Program-made: the position numbers and the translations under genes | Notes under the pieces: generated by a model | Databases searched by the model: none | What the model saw: the letters and a program-made list of their open reading frames with translations, nothing else | Told to the model about the DNA's origin: nothing | DNA from: Vitrella brassicaformis | Lineage: Eukaryota > Sar > Vitrellaceae | Direction: 5' to 3' | Length of the DNA: 64,000 bases | Assembly: GCA_001179505.1 (NCBI GenBank) | Contig: CDMY01000897.1 | Coordinates: 170,808 to 234,807 of the forward strand | Part shown: piece after piece, positions 38,107 to 51,000 of the stretch | Layout of the letters: each line of letters starts with the position of its first letter | Numbering within the stretch: position 1 is the stretch's first letter

Positions 38107-38454
38107 GCCTGCAGGGGACACACACGCACTCAGAGATCTGACGAGTCAGATCACGCACTCAAAAGATCACCATCATGCCTGTCCCGCATGTGTTGTCAAG
38201 TCAACGGACCTGAATTTCAGTGCGATGGGTGCGATAGTGCGATGGATGGGGGAGGGGTGGGCGTGCGGGGCGACGGGCGGGACCGCTGAGGAGATCAAGT
38301 ACAGACGAAAGTAACAAAAACGGGGGGCGGCCGACGTGGTTCACACAACGTGCAGCTCCGCGAGGCCTCTCAACCCGTAACCCCGCAAACCCTGCTGCCG
38401 TCTGCGAGCTGAACTCCTTGCTAAGAGGAGATCTGTGTCCAAATCGGCTGTTCA
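38107..38454. promoter_or_regulatory. Divergent spacer, fasciclin / ketopantoate reductase
   Basis: A 348-bp spacer between two starts. It has AGATCTGA at 38134-38141, overlapping a perfect 8-bp inverted repeat GATCTGAC-GA-GTCAGATC at 38135-38152, and a second AGATCTGT at 38429-38436, 19 bp before the reductase ATG. Confidence 0.55.
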
Positions 38455-40170
38455 GATGCGGTTCGCTGTGTATGGATCAGGTAGGGAGCCAAACCACAAT
38501 CATTTCTTTCATGACTTTTCATCCAGACGTGTGGTCTCCCAGGAGGCGTGGGAGGGTATTTCGGTGCCTGCCTGTGGCGGGCGGGGCATGAAGTGTTGTT
38601 CATCGCCCGTCCTGGCAACCATCTCAACGCGATGAAGGAGAAGGGCCTCACTATCACAGGCACCAAGGGCAAGATCACGGTGCCTGCGGAGCAACTGAAT
38701 GCCACAGACGACCCGGCGTCCGTCGGCAAAGTGGATGTGGTCTTGGTCGGTGTGAAAGCATTCCAGGTACATGGCGTGGCATTCGTGACACCCGAACGAC
38801 AACACAGACACCTGGGCCTCTGTGTGTGTCTGTGTGTGTGTCTGTGTGTGTGTCTGTGTGTGCAGGCTCGTGAGATAGCTCCCCACGTGAAGGGCATGCT
38901 GAAGCCCGACACCGTTGTGGTGCCGCTGTGCAACGGGATAGAGGTCACACACACACACACACACACGAACTCATGCTGGGCCGCTTCATGCGTTCGTGGA
39001 TGTCACAAGTATGTGTGCGTGCAGGCCCAGATCGTCCTGGCAAGCTTCCTGGGTTGGGATGTCGTCACGGGCGGCCTGTGCAAGATATTTGCCTACATCA
39101 CGGAGCCGGGCGTCATCACATGTGAGAGCCTGTCCATCACGCCAATCATCGAGTTCGGCCCCATGACGAAGATGGGTCACTACGCCGACCTCTTCGCTGT
39201 CACGCCGACAGACAAGGGAAACGGCACCGTCACCAATGGCGCCAACTGTGTGGCCGATGGCGACGCGGGCAACAAGTGAGGGAGATGACAATACGTGTTC
39301 CTTCATGTGACGACACGAGTTGGTTTGTGTGTGCAGGTTATTGTCTGGTCGGCTGCAGGAGGTCGCCGACGTGATGAATGCGTGTGAGGGGATGGAGGCT
39401 ATCATCCCGGAGGACATCGAAATGGCAATGTGGAGGAAGTTCCTGGGTGAGAATGAGAGTTGCTGTGAATGGATGGTACAGACGGTCGGCCTGCACTGCG
39501 GTGTGGTGTGGTGTGGTGTGTGCCATCATCATCAGGTATGGGCGCCTTCGGTCCGTCTATGGCGTGTTTCCGTGCACCTCTGCCTGCTGCTGCTTCCATA
39601 CCAGAGTGCGTCAAAGTCATCAAAGCCGCACTCAATGAGGTCACTAGTCAGCCAAACGGTCATACAGACACACGGATACATGCGATGAGATGTGTGTGTG
39701 TCTGTGTGTCTGTGTGTGTCAGATCGTCGCTGTGGCCAAGGCCTATGGAGTGCAGCTGGGTGAATCGGAGGCCGAAACGATGGCAGAGAGAGGTACATCC
39801 ACGCACAAACAGACATACAGACATACAGACAGAAAGGAACACACACGCGCTTCCCGTGCCTTACACGAGTGAGTCATTCTCCCTTCCTCCGTGCAGCCAA
39901 GACCTTCCCCAAAAACAGCACGCCGTCGACGCTGCGGTACACACCCACTCGTGTGCACACTTCAAGCCGGCAAACCTGCATCTTACTTACAGGGACGTGG
40001 TCGACGGCCGTCCAAGTGAGCTGGAGGAGCTGAGCGGCGCGGTGATCCGTCTGGGCGGCAAGGTGGGTGTGCCCACCCCCACCCACCAGATCCTGCGTGC
40101 GATTCTGCTGCCGCAAGAGCTCAAGGCCCGGGGGAAGATCGAATACACACTGCCGCAGACCACACGATGA
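38455..40170 (+). CDS. 2-dehydropantoate 2-reductase (ketopantoate reductase) family
   Basis: The start is the ATG at 38455: MRFAVYGS, spliced across an intron of about 57 bp (near 38480-38536) to GGVGGYFGACLWRAGHEVLF. This restores the NADPH-binding GxGxxG. Further motifs: DVVLVGVKAFQ, KPDTVVVPLCNGIE, the GGLCKIFAYI segment, IEFGPM, WRKFLG, and in the C-terminal domain GRPSELEELSGAVIRLG with VGVPTPTHQILRAIL. This is the ApbA/PanE fold, which reduces ketopantoate to pantoate for pantothenate and CoA synthesis. The catalytic Lys is in VGVKAFQ. Stop at 40168-40170. Some ApbA-family members have other substrates, so the reaction is inferred. Confidence 0.85.
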
Positions 40171-40825
40171 ATGAATGAGGCAAAGAGGGAGAGAGGGAGG
40201 GGAGGGAGGGAGCGGGGGTCTGCCATGCTGATGGATGCAACAGCTGGCGTGTCACGCTTATTGGGTTTATCGCTCATGCTGACGGACTACGCTCATACGT
40301 GCATGCACTGCACACTTACACACTCAATGCTACGCTACCTGCCTGCCTGCCTGCCTGTGCGGTGCCTACTGGCCGCGGCCGACTTGTTTTGTCAGTCAGT
40401 AACCTGATAGATAAGACAGGCGGCGTGCACGTGGGCGTTTTGTTACGCGGGTGAATGGGCAAATGCAAGGTGCATTTCATGGTGCCATTCATGATCTACC
40501 TGTTTGACTTGTGTGGCTAATGCTACACGCATCCGCCTGACAGACGTGTCTGTCCTACTCGTGCCCGCGATTGGACTAAGGGATTGCCGGCTCGACAGGA
40601 GCTTGGCTTGGTGGAGACTGTCTGTATGTGTGAGAGTAACGATGCTGTTTGCCCAACATGTCGGGCTCGTCCATTCACGCCATGTAATGAATTAATGCAG
40701 CGTCACTGCAGTCATTCACTGCCACCCAATGTCATTGTCACGATAGCTACTATCATTCCATTCAGCATCACACAAAAACCGTCTGTCTATCCCCCCTCTG
40801 AACACACTGCCACGACCGACACGAA
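40171..40825. other. Convergent spacer, no gene seen
   Basis: About 650 bp between stop codons. Purine-rich (GGGA)n at 40185-40212 and (CTGC)n at 40335-40355 are present; nothing looks coding. Confidence 0.6.
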
Positions 40826-41875
40826 TTATTCACTGGAGCTCAGTTTGTTGAACCTCTCCATGCTGTCGCGCAGGTGCTGCGAAATGGCCGCCACGTCGGT
40901 GCCCAGCGTCACGAAACGGAAGTCTCTCTTTACCATGTCGAGGGCGAATCCCGTCTCACCGCACCAGATGCCCGCCACCTTGCCCCTCTTGCTGCACTCC
41001 CGCCCGATCCTCTCGATGGCAGCCACCACCTTCGGATGGGTCGGCGCGCCTGACGGGGGGACGCCCAGCGCCAAACTCAGATCATTGGGACCTTTGGCGA
41101 TCGGTCGACACACAAACATTGCAGCGATGAATGTACGAAGGGTCATTGTGGCTCGACTCACCAATGAAGGCCCCATCGACGCCCTCGACAGCCAGGATAT
41201 CCTCGAGGTTGTCGAGACCTTGTTGGGTTTCGATCATGACCAGCTTGACAATCAGCTCGTCCGCCATTCTCAGGTACTCGCCGCCGCCATAGACCATCCC
41301 CGCCCGCGTGGGGCCGAAGGAGCGGCTGCCTTTCGGGGGATACACGCACGCATCCACGAACGCACGGGCCTGCTCGGCGGTGTCCACCAATGGACAAATG
41401 AGACCTGGCCACAGCACAAACACAGAGAGAAGAGAAGCATACGTCGATGATGCACGCCGACTTGTCAAGTGACACTGAAGCGCGGACTTACCTAAGTAGC
41501 CTGCGTCGAGCAGCTTGTGTATCATCGATACGTCAGCAGCTGGCCACTGGTGCGGGATACGTGCCACTGGTGTGGGTGGATGGGCAGACAGAGCCGACAC
41601 CATCTGCAGCGCATCGGAGAAGTCTATCATGCCATGTCTGCACACATACGCGCGGAAGCAGACAGGCAGACAGAGGATGGATAGATGTGTGTGTTTGTCT
41701 ATTGCTCCGAGTAGCTGGCGGTGAAGGATACTCACTGCATGTCCACAACAGCCGCTGTGAGCCCCGCTGTCGTGGCGGCTGCCTCGGCGCTCAGCGTACT
41801 GGGGATGGCCAGCCACGCATGCGTGGCGACGCCGCCGCTGGACAGCACATCTCTCAGCGCACTTTGAAGCCTCAT
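40826..41875 (-). CDS. HpcH/HpaI-family aldolase
   Basis: Four exons or so ending at the stop at 40826-40828. Motifs: WLAIPSTLSAEAAA, VVDMQ-HGMIDF (the catalytic His region), PVARIPHQWPAADVSMIHKLLDAGYLG, LICPLVDTAEQARAFVDACV, YPPKGSRSFGPTRAGM, and the metal-ligand region VMIETQQGLDNLEDI with GVDGAFIGPNDLSLALGV. These are hallmarks of class II 2-keto-acid aldolases (4-hydroxy-2-oxoheptanedioate aldolase type), which split hydroxy-keto acids into pyruvate and an aldehyde. The metal Glu (IETQ) and Asp (PNDLS) are present. The chosen start is the ATG at 41873-41875, directly before the conserved LRDVLSSGG; an upstream exon cannot be excluded. The exact substrate is not predictable. Confidence 0.88.
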
Positions 41876-42037
41876 CCAGGGGAAATCTGCACGACGCGCT
41901 GAGACCCAAGGGTTTGGTTAGGTTGCGCGAAACGGGAGACGAAAGCGGTTGAACCTGCACCCGAAATGCAACAGCAGATCTGGCCATTGCGTGCCAGTGC
42001 CCTCTGATCTGGCTGCCGTGTGAGTGATCTCAATCTC
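41876..42037. promoter_or_regulatory. Divergent spacer, aldolase / intronless unknown
   Basis: A 162-bp spacer with GAGACG at 41936-41941 and AGATCTGG at 41976-41983. If the aldolase has an upstream exon, part of this would be transcribed. Confidence 0.45.
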
Positions 42038-42979
42038 ATGCTTGCTGATCTGAATCCCGACATCACCTCGGCATGGATGCTCCTCTGCGATGTCAGAACC
42101 ATCGGCAGGGCCATGGGGACGTGCACAACACTAGCGGCCTCCCTCCTCCCCATCCCACAGCTGATGCGGCGCGACTTCCCTTCTTTCTCGGCACTATGCA
42201 CCCACATAGCGCAGCAGCAGCAGCAGCAGGATGGCGGCAATGAAGATGACGTGAGCGCCTTCCCCCGCACAGACAGGGCGAGCATCACGCGGCTGTACAA
42301 GCGCTTCTGTGCCACCCCAGCGCAGCGGCTGGCTCGGCGTGATCTTACACCGATGGACGAGCCGACGACGCGGGCTTCCTCCGTGTACCTCTTGTGCGAC
42401 GTTTCGACGGATGTGGGGCTCCTCCTGTCGCAGTGGCGTCGGCTGGATGAGCTCACTCGGGACCTATCCTTGTTCAAGGTCTCCTTCAGCGGACCTGCTG
42501 CCGTGATGACCCCCAGGGCAGCCGCACTTCTCGAGAGGGGGTTTGCCGGCCTGCCGTCCAGAAGCCCTCACGTGTGTATCCGCGCGGTGTGTCCCTTGAC
42601 CAGCACCTTTGCTGTGCTGTTCCGCCAGCCTCTGCTGCTGCACACTCCGCCCGATGCGACGCTTCACGAGCAGCAACAAGAGCGAGAGAGGGGGGATGGC
42701 GATTCGGCCGCGTGTGAGAGCGAGTGGCGGTTCGAAGGCAGTTTCGAGGAGAATCCGACTTTTTATTCTGCATGGGGGTTGGTGAGGCAAGTGAGGGCCG
42801 ACGTGAGGCTCGTCGACGGTGCCGGTGGTGGTGCTGGTTCTGGTGGTGGCGGCGGCGGAGTGCGCGTGGCGTGTGACGTGTCTATGGTGATCGAGGAGGC
42901 TTACCAGGGGAACGTGCTGCCGATGCGGAGCGCACTGCAGGTCTTCGACTCACTCCTGTGGAACGACCTCTACCAGTAG
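42038..42979 (+). CDS. Intronless protein of unknown function, possibly F-box-like at the N-terminus
   Basis: A single 942-bp open frame (first in-frame ATG at 42038) in a region where nearly all genes are heavily spliced. The N-terminal 60 residues (LCDVRTIGRAMGTCTTLA, then LMRRDFPSF) have the spacing of an F-box-like helix set, which is weak evidence. The middle contains a Q-run, a helical segment RASITRLYKRFCATPAQRLA, and beta-rich stretches (SSVYLLCDV, LSLFKVSFSGPA). Near the C-terminus a Gly-run of about 18 residues precedes VRVACDVSMVIEEAYQG. I do not recognise the family. Continuous coding composition over 300 codons supports a real gene. A retrocopy origin is possible. Confidence 0.65.
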   Translation: MLADLNPDITSAWMLLCDVRTIGRAMGTCTTLAASLLPIPQLMRRDFPSFSALCTHIAQQQQQQDGGNEDDVSAFPRTDRASITRLYKRFCATPAQRLARRDLTPMDEPTTRASSVYLLCDVSTDVGLLLSQWRRLDELTRDLSLFKVSFSGPAAVMTPRAAALLERGFAGLPSRSPHVCIRAVCPLTSTFAVLFRQPLLLHTPPDATLHEQQQERERGDGDSAACESEWRFEGSFEENPTFYSAWGLVRQVRADVRLVDGAGGGAGSGGGGGGVRVACDVSMVIEEAYQGNVLPMRSALQVFDSLLWNDLYQ

Positions 42980-45015
42980 ACCGACCGAGTGGCAATCAGT
43001 GCTGAGCGCATTCACGCGACTGCGACTGATCGATGTCTGTGTGTATTTGTCGTGTGACCAATTGGGGAGGGGAGGGGAGAGGGGAGGAGAGCTGCCTGCT
43101 GGTGTATAGTAGTGTCTTGTGTGCTAAATCTTCTCTGTAGGCTAGACGTGGCTCATTCAGTGATTACACACGGATGTGATGCTCACTCGAATGTGTGCTG
43201 TGAGCTGTGTGAGAGGGACTTTGTGTTGCGTGACTTTACTGCCGAGGTTCGTGGTTTACACATGAATAAAGAGATTCACAGATGGATGGATGGATGGGTA
43301 TCGTGAGGTCCCCTCCCCCTCCCCTTGTCTCTTGCCTGCCCGCCGTGGCCAGCCGCCACATTGACAGCGAGTGCAGCGCTCACAACACATGCACACAGGC
43401 CAGCCAGGACGGGGCTGCATGACTGCATCGGCACACGCATGACTGACCTACACCACACACACGGCTACTCGTCGGTCTGTGCACCTGCTCGCTCGCTCAG
43501 TCATTCTACAGTCAACTGAGTCAGACAGCGATCATCGAAACCACTCACTCGTCATGTCAGTCAGTCATCGAACATGCCATTCATTGGTCATGAACCACAT
43601 GAGCGTTAGGGAGGCGGATGCATCCATTGCATGACATGAAAGCACCAACACGACAGACACCACAGACAGCACCACCACAACAGACACTGAATGATCCATC
43701 CATCCATCCACCTATCGACTGCACTGCTCTCCCCTCCCCTCTCGCCTCTCGCCTCTCTGGCTTCGTTGCGCCGACAACGAAGCGAACCAACCAAGAGGCG
43801 GGCAAGGCGAGGCAAGTCCTACCTCTGGCTGCGTCAAATAGACAGATAAAGCTCAGTGTGCCTTTCTCCCTTCATTCTTTCCCTTCCTGCCAGCCGCCAC
43901 CCGCCACAACGCATCCAGATCTGTACACAAAAAGGCACGCGGACGCGGCACGCGCTCGCAGGCAGGCAGGCAGTTGGGCCGGCTGGCAACCAAAGAATGC
44001 ATTCATCAATCACATCAAAACAGAGATCAAAAATTCGTCGGTGCGTATGTGGTGTGGATGGATGGCAGGATGGATCAGTGAAGTGAATTGGGTAGGGTAG
44101 AGGGCGGTGCAACATGCACTCAATGCCTCGCGATCGGTAATCGATTCGTATGCATGTAGCGGACAGACGGACAGACAGACACAAAAAGTCCCCCCCCCCC
44201 CCTGCCNNNNNNNNNNNNNNNNNNNNNNNNNNNNNNNNNNNNNNNNNNNNNNNNNNNNNNNNNNNNNNNNNNNNNNNNNNNNNNNNNNNNNNNNNNNNNN
44301 NNNNNNNNNNNNNNNNNNNNNNNNNNNNNNNNNNNNNNNNNNNNNNNNNNNNNNNNNNNNNNNNNNNNNNNNNNNNNNNNNNNNNNNNNNNNNNNNNNNN
44401 NNNNNNNNNNNNNNNNNNNNNNNNNNNNNNNNNNNNNNNNNNNNNNNNNNNNNNNNNNNNNNNNNNNNNNNNNNNNNNNNNNNNNNNNNNNNNNNNNNNN
44501 NNNNNNCCCCCCCCCCCCCTTGCCAACCAGACAAAGCACCCAGCCATTCGTTCGTGGGCGCAGCAAAATGGTATGCAGACAGGCAGGCAGGAAGGCAAGA
44601 AATAAGCAGGCGAATTCCAAAAGTAGCCGGCCACAGATGCAGGCAGGCAGGCAGGCGGACAAGAGAGGGCAGTCTCGGGGCAATAAACTCAGGCGCATCC
44701 ACCCATCCATCCATCCGTCCATCCACAGCGACACAGCATATCCACGGCAGGAGCGTTAGCACTAGCGCAACCAACGAGTGAAAAATGACCTCGCGAGTGA
44801 GTCAGTGGGTGGGTGGTGACGGGTGTGGTGTGCACACAATGGATTGGATGAATGCGTCCCGGAGGATCGACCGAACGACTGACTGTGTGGGTGGTGTGGT
44901 ATGCAAGCACAGCATGACTGACGTGGGTGGCTGGGTGTGGTGCATGAGTGCAATGCAATGCACAGGGAGGGGGAAAAATGTCCGTACGTCGGTTGATGTC
45001 GCTCCTCCATCTTCA
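42980..45015. other. Long convergent spacer with a second assembly gap
   Basis: About 2 kb between the stop codon of the intronless gene and that of the PHYLLO fusion. It contains (GGGGA)n at 43066-43090, (TGGA)n at 43282-43298, (CATC)n at 43698-43712, (GCAG)n at 43960-43972 and 44580-44660, and the N gap at 44207-44506. I see no supported exon. Confidence 0.6.
44207..44506. other. Assembly gap of exactly 300 N, flanked by poly-C
   Basis: Poly-C runs lie on both sides (44190-44202, followed by TGCC, and 44507-44519). The length is identical to the gap at 8525-8824, so it is probably a placeholder where a homopolymer stopped sequencing. Confidence 0.9.
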
Positions 45016-48000
45016 TCACACGTCGTGGGCCCACTTCAACTTGGCGCTCTCGGCAGCACGGTCCAACATCGCCTGCAGGACAGGACAGGACAGGACACAC
45101 CAACAGAACCAAACAGATCAGCCATCTCTCGTCATGCATGTCTCTCTTTCCGCCCCCCACCCACCTGGCAGACACGTATGTCGACGAGCCCTTCCTCATC
45201 CACAGCACAGCTGAAGGAGCACTGCTGCACGCTATCCGATGCCAGCGTCTCAAACGTGCTCAGCCCGTGCGACACCACATCAGACCCTACTGGAGCGCTC
45301 GTGGCGCCACTAGCCGTCACGGTGTCGAGCATGGAGGCGATCAGTGCATGGTGGTGCAGGGTGACGGACGACTCGAAGGCCGCAGATATGACCGACGGCA
45401 CACCTGCTTTCGACGCGACGGAATGGAAGTCGAGGCATTTGTCGTAGCCGCCCAGGAGAGCCGGCTTCAGCACCAGCGCCGCCAGACCTTTCCCAAACAG
45501 ACTCGGCAAATCCGACAGCCGGAAATGCTCTGTATGGCAAGCAAAAGACAGCAGGCTCATGCACACATCCCCACGGGTAGTGGTGCTCCTTGCCGATGCC
45601 CACCTTGGTAGAGGCTCTCATCGAGTGCGAAGTGGACGCGTGTGGCCCTGTGGAAGACGGGCAGCAGCTGACAGTCGGCCAATGGCTCCTCGACGTACTC
45701 GATAAGGGCCAGCGACCGCTCACTCAGCTGCCGGAAGAAGGCGTCCGCCTCGCGCAGCAGCCACGCCTGGTTCGCATCCAGCCGGATCCTCGGCGCCACG
45801 CCGTCGCTGTCGGCCATGACGTCCTCGGCCATCTGGTTGACGCGCCTCGCGTCCTCTGCGGTTGACCTCCCGCCGACCTTGACCTTCACCACTGGATAGC
45901 GGACGCACCGCTCAGATGACGATGATGCGTCCCCGCCGATGGTGGCATGGCTGCGGACCCTGAGGCCGTTCAGATGGACATGGGAGCTCCGACTCGTCCC
46001 TGAGCGCATGCTCGTGACGAGCTCCGGAATGGCCTGTCCCCTCTCCCGAGCCAGCAGGTGGAGCACCGCCTGCTGCAGCCCCAGGCGCACCGACGGGACC
46101 ACAGGCTGCCGACCGCCCTTGAGCGTCGTCACCCACGCGTCGAAGGCACGTGAGTCCCTGAGGGCCCCCAGCTGCCAGGGTATGTCCACACCCTGCTGTC
46201 CCGCAAGCCCGGTCAGCAGTGCTGCAGCCTCGCCGTGGGTCTCGTTGTGGAAGCCCGGCAGTGGACACACCTCGCCGATCCCAACGGTGCCTGCGGCGTT
46301 CCGCGCCAGGATGAGCCAGCCTCTCCGCTCCGTGATGGCGTCGAACTGACTCAGCTGCAGGGGCTGGGAGAGGTCCATCGTGAAGGGGACGATCGCCAGG
46401 CTATCAAGCACGGGGGCGGGGGAGGGGAGAGGTGGGGGCGGTGCTGCTGCTGCTGCCGCTGTGGCATCGTCGATGGCGACAAGTTGGTGTTTCTGCAAAA
46501 ATGCGCCTATCGCCTGAGCGAGCCACGTGGGCTGCTCCTCCACCACAGCGTGGCCTGAATCAGCTGTCGCCACCTCCAGTCTTCGGCCCTCAATGCTGCT
46601 CTCGACAAGCTCCTCGCTGATGGCGTGATATCGCGCGTCGTGTCTGACATACGGACAGACACGGACAGACAGCACAGAGGAGAGAACACGTCGTAGGGCA
46701 CTCATGCAGCTTGATCCTTGTGCCGTTGCTCGATGACATACCTTCCTGCGATGAAGAGAGCAGGGCATGGCGGGTCCACGAGCGTCGGTCTCAGGTCTGG
46801 CTGGAGTGCAGCACTCATGCCACGGAGGGACGCTGCGGCCGCGCGCGGTGAGGTGCGACACCTCCTGCGGATGATGTCCGTGAGCAGAGCGGTGGTCGGC
46901 TGCTGATCGCTGTCTTCTAGGGGGCTACATGGGGCCGCCAGGGGGCCCCACATGGGCATGCTGTACCACTCAGACCGAAGGAAACGCTCGAACGCGCACC
47001 TGCACACGCACACGGATGACATGTATCACCTTGTCGACATGTTGTACTTCATGCCAACTTACCTGTCCATCGCTTCCACCCGGCCAGCAAGCACCTGTCC
47101 CTTGCAAAAGCGCTCATGGCGCTCCGCCGGGTCCGTCGCGCCTGGGTCGGCCGCAATGATGACCGCCGCACGAACGCGCTGAGGTGCTTTCTTCATGAGC
47201 TGCATCGCCAGCCGCCCGCCCATGGAATAGCCGACCAGAATGGCGTCGGTGATGCCTTCGCTGGCCAGCAGGTCAAGCAGAGAGGTGGTGACGACGTCAG
47301 GTGTGTGTGCCAGGCTGGCAGCCAGCCCCTCTGCAGCAGATCGGGTCCCGCCGTGCCCCAACAAGTCGACAGCGAACAGGCCCACACACTGTCCGCCTGC
47401 CTGCTGCGTCAGAGATGCGATGACCGTCCGCCAGTCGTCCTTTGACCCCAGCCAGCCGTGGAGGAAGACCACCGTGGGGCTGTCGCGGCACCCTCCACGC
47501 CACCAACACCAGCGTATGCTTCTCGCCAGGTGCGTCACGACTGCATCACCAGCCGCCCTCTGGATGTCCCGATGGATGCTCACGTTGCTCTCTCTGTCCG
47601 TGCACACTGCCTCAATCACTCGCGGGAAGGCCGACTTGCCACTTACTGCGGCACTCAGCTCTTCGGATGTCTTGACCCGCGAGTATGGCAGGCCGACGCT
47701 CGCACAGATGCCCTCGAAGCTGACGTCGTGTGGGGTGTCGAAGAGAGGCGAGAAGACGTCCTTGTGTGCCGCGATGGGGAGGAAGTGAAAAATGCCGCCG
47801 CCGCCGTTGTTGACGACCACGACCGACACGGACGCGCCGCTTTGCTTAAGGGTGTGCAGCCCACCCATGTCATGCAGGGCCGCCACATCACCCAGCAACA
47901 CCGTCACAGGCTGCCCCAGGCCGAGGGAGTAGCCGATGGCGCTGTGAAGAACCCCATCGATGCCGTTGGCCCCTCTGTTGGACGCAACGCACCCCACAGG

Positions 48001-51000
48001 CCCTTCGTCTGACCTGCCGACATCGGGTGCGGTGGCGATGGCGTCAGGCAGCGATCCGAACGAGTCGGCGTCTCTGATGGGCATGCTGCTGGAGAGGAAG
48101 AGGCCACCGGTGCTCTGGGCGGAGCTTGCCGCGAGTCGGGCCACCTCAGGCTCACACAGCGCAGCCGAGGACGACGACCCGTCACCGCTCTCGCCTTCTT
48201 GCGCCTTCAAGAAATTGGCCGCTCCGGCGATCGCGATTGAAGTGAGGTCCGCCAGACCACAGAGCTCGCTCGCGTGGGCGACTTCACTGATGGCAGCCGG
48301 CCGGGCGACGTCGTCGAGGGCCTCCACGAAGGAGGCGATCGAGCATGTCAGCTGGTGGGTCATCACCGCATCTGGGTCGTGACAGTGAGGCTCGGGAGAG
48401 ACCACGATGGTGGCAGCTTCGTTTGCTGTCTTCTTCATGGCGGTCTCGATGAGCGCATACATCCGTTTGGACGTCAGGGGGATCCCCAGCTGCAGCACCA
48501 GGTCCGTCCGCAGGTGGTGGGTGATGAAAGGGCACCCTGCCAGCAGCAAGTCGGCAGCCGCGACGTGCTCGATCTTCTCGGCCGCCTGCTTGTTGTGCTC
48601 GTCGATGGGACCGCGAAGAGAGGAGGTGATGTCCGTCACAACAGGCCATCCGAGTTGCCCAACAAGCCAGATGGCGGCTTGCACATCGCCCTCTCTCCAT
48701 TGCCCTCCACCGGCCACCACCAGGCCCCTCCTGCTACTCGAAAGTAGCGAGAGGACCTCGCTGGCGGCATCTCGCGACATCCCGCCGCCTTCGCCGGGCA
48801 CGTATATGGCGTAGGGCGAGCACGACTGCTGCCATTTCGCGAGCCGCTCGTCGCCATGACCGAAACCATCCAGGCATCCGTGCGACCAGGTCGACGCCAG
48901 GCCCGGCGTGCCGCGGACGGGGCCGCCGTCTGGTGCGAGGTTCTCGCGGAAAGGGAGGTTGAGCTGGACGGGCCCCTTGCCGCCCCCCTTGGCACCCTCT
49001 GCATGCGCCACGGCGCAGTCGACGTCGGCCAGTAGGTGACTGAGGGCGATGTGGTCGGTGGGGCAGCTCACGTCCTTCATCCACCGCACGTACTTGCCGA
49101 ATATGTCGGGCTGCCAGATGGTCTGCATGCTCCCTCGGCCACGCAGCTCCGGCGGCCGATCAGCTGTGCAGAGCACCATCGGCAGCCCCGCCTGCCACGC
49201 CTCCACCACACCCGGATACAGATTCGCCACGGCAGTGCCAGAAGACACCACTATCACCGCCGCACGCCCCGTCGCCCGGGCATACCCCACACCCATGAAT
49301 GCCGCCCCCCGCTCGTCGTGGACCGACGTGGTCACCCTGGCGGCCAGTGGATGGCGTGCAAGGGCCGTGACAATCGGCGATGACCGCGATCCAGGAGCGA
49401 CGAAGAAGCGCGAGATGCCGAGACGCAGGAACTCTTCGACAATGGCCACGCCCCCCATGGTGTTGATGTTGGGTGCGCTGCGCAAGCGGAGGGCGAGAGG
49501 GTGGGCGGGAGGTCCGAGGACCTCGACGAAGTTCCTCATCTTCACTGCCGTCTCGCGCCACTCGCCGCTCGCTGTGGACCCCGGCACGATGCCCGCACCC
49601 GCGAAGACATGCACTACACTCGACGGCCGGCGACCGCTGTCATCTGGCCGGATGAGCGCCGACCGGATGGCGACGGCGAACTCGCTGCCCGTGGCTGCCA
49701 CATAGCCGACCGGTCCTGCGTAAAAGCCCCGGTCGAAGTCCTCAAGGCGCCGCACCGCATCGGCAGCGATGCCCTTGGGCAGCCCACACACGGCCGCTGT
49801 TGGGTGCAGGCCATGCATGAGCCGCACGCCCAGGCGGAGCAGGCCCGAGTTGGATTGGCCGCCCCTGTCGGCCCTGTCGGTCACATCGGTGGGTGGCGCG
49901 TATGACCTCAGGGCCTGCTGGAGGTTGAGGCGCACGGTCCTGAAGAGGTGCTGCACGTGCTTGAGCTGCTTGACCTGCAGGGATGACACCACCAGCTGCT
50001 GCGACAAGTCTGCCGGCGGCCTGGCGACCGCACGGGCGGCCTCTGGCGACTGGAACGAGTCGCCGATGGTCGTCTCGGACTCGCTGCTGATGAAGCTCTG
50101 ACCGGTGGGACTCGGGGCCGTCCGGGGGCTGTCCAGAATGCCCTCAGTCGACTGGTCGTCCTGTTGCCGGGGCGGCGGCTGGCAGGGGTCTGCCGAGTCG
50201 TGCAGACACGTGTCGAGCTGCGTGAGAGCCACTTGGATGCTCTCGAGGGTCAGGTCGAGCTCTGTGCGGTCCTTGGGGTCCTCCATCAGCTCACGCGCCA
50301 ATGCATCATCTTGCTCCTGAAATGCACACACACAAGAGCAGGCAGGCAGAATGTTGGGGACCGCTACGGCACGTGTTCGGCTACGATATCACCTTTGTCG
50401 CCCCCCGTGGCCTGGTGCCAGCAAGTGCCACGGTGGACAGCTGCTGCTGCCGAACACTCAGCAACTGCTCTGGCGTGCACCCAACAAAGCCGACAGATGC
50501 CCTGGGCTTCAGACACAACAAGTACCTGCACACCGAACACCCACGCATCAGTGGTGGCTCTTCTGGCTTCTACGCATCCATTGTGTATGCGGCATACCCA
50601 GTGGTAGCTCGCGTCGATCCATACAGCTGCAGCAGGATATCCAGAGGCTCGAGGGCATCAGGGAACTTCAGCTGCACCGACCGAGCCAGCACCGTCTGAA
50701 ATGCACGAACAAGACGACACGTCAATATCAGCTGCTCGAAGCTCTCTGGATGGCGTCATTTCTCACCTTTTTGTATTTGCCATCGGTGATATCCTGTAGT
50801 GCCGTGTTGATGGCCGCCGTCCACCTCTCGAAGGCCTCGCCGCTCTCTTCGTCGAGCGGCCGATGGGGCGGGAGGGGAGGCGGCAGACAATACGGAGGCC
50901 GCAGAACACGATCAAACTCATAACTCATCTGAACCAGACAGGCGGACAGCATACAAACAGGCACCCAGTGAGGTGAGTTTCTGCAAATGCCGATCCAGAG

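Noticed and set aside
45590-49705. Plus-strand open frames up to 218 codons inside the PHYLLO locus
   Set aside because: They are antisense to well-conserved MenC, MenH and MenD sequence and have Arg/Ala-rich, high-GC shadow composition.
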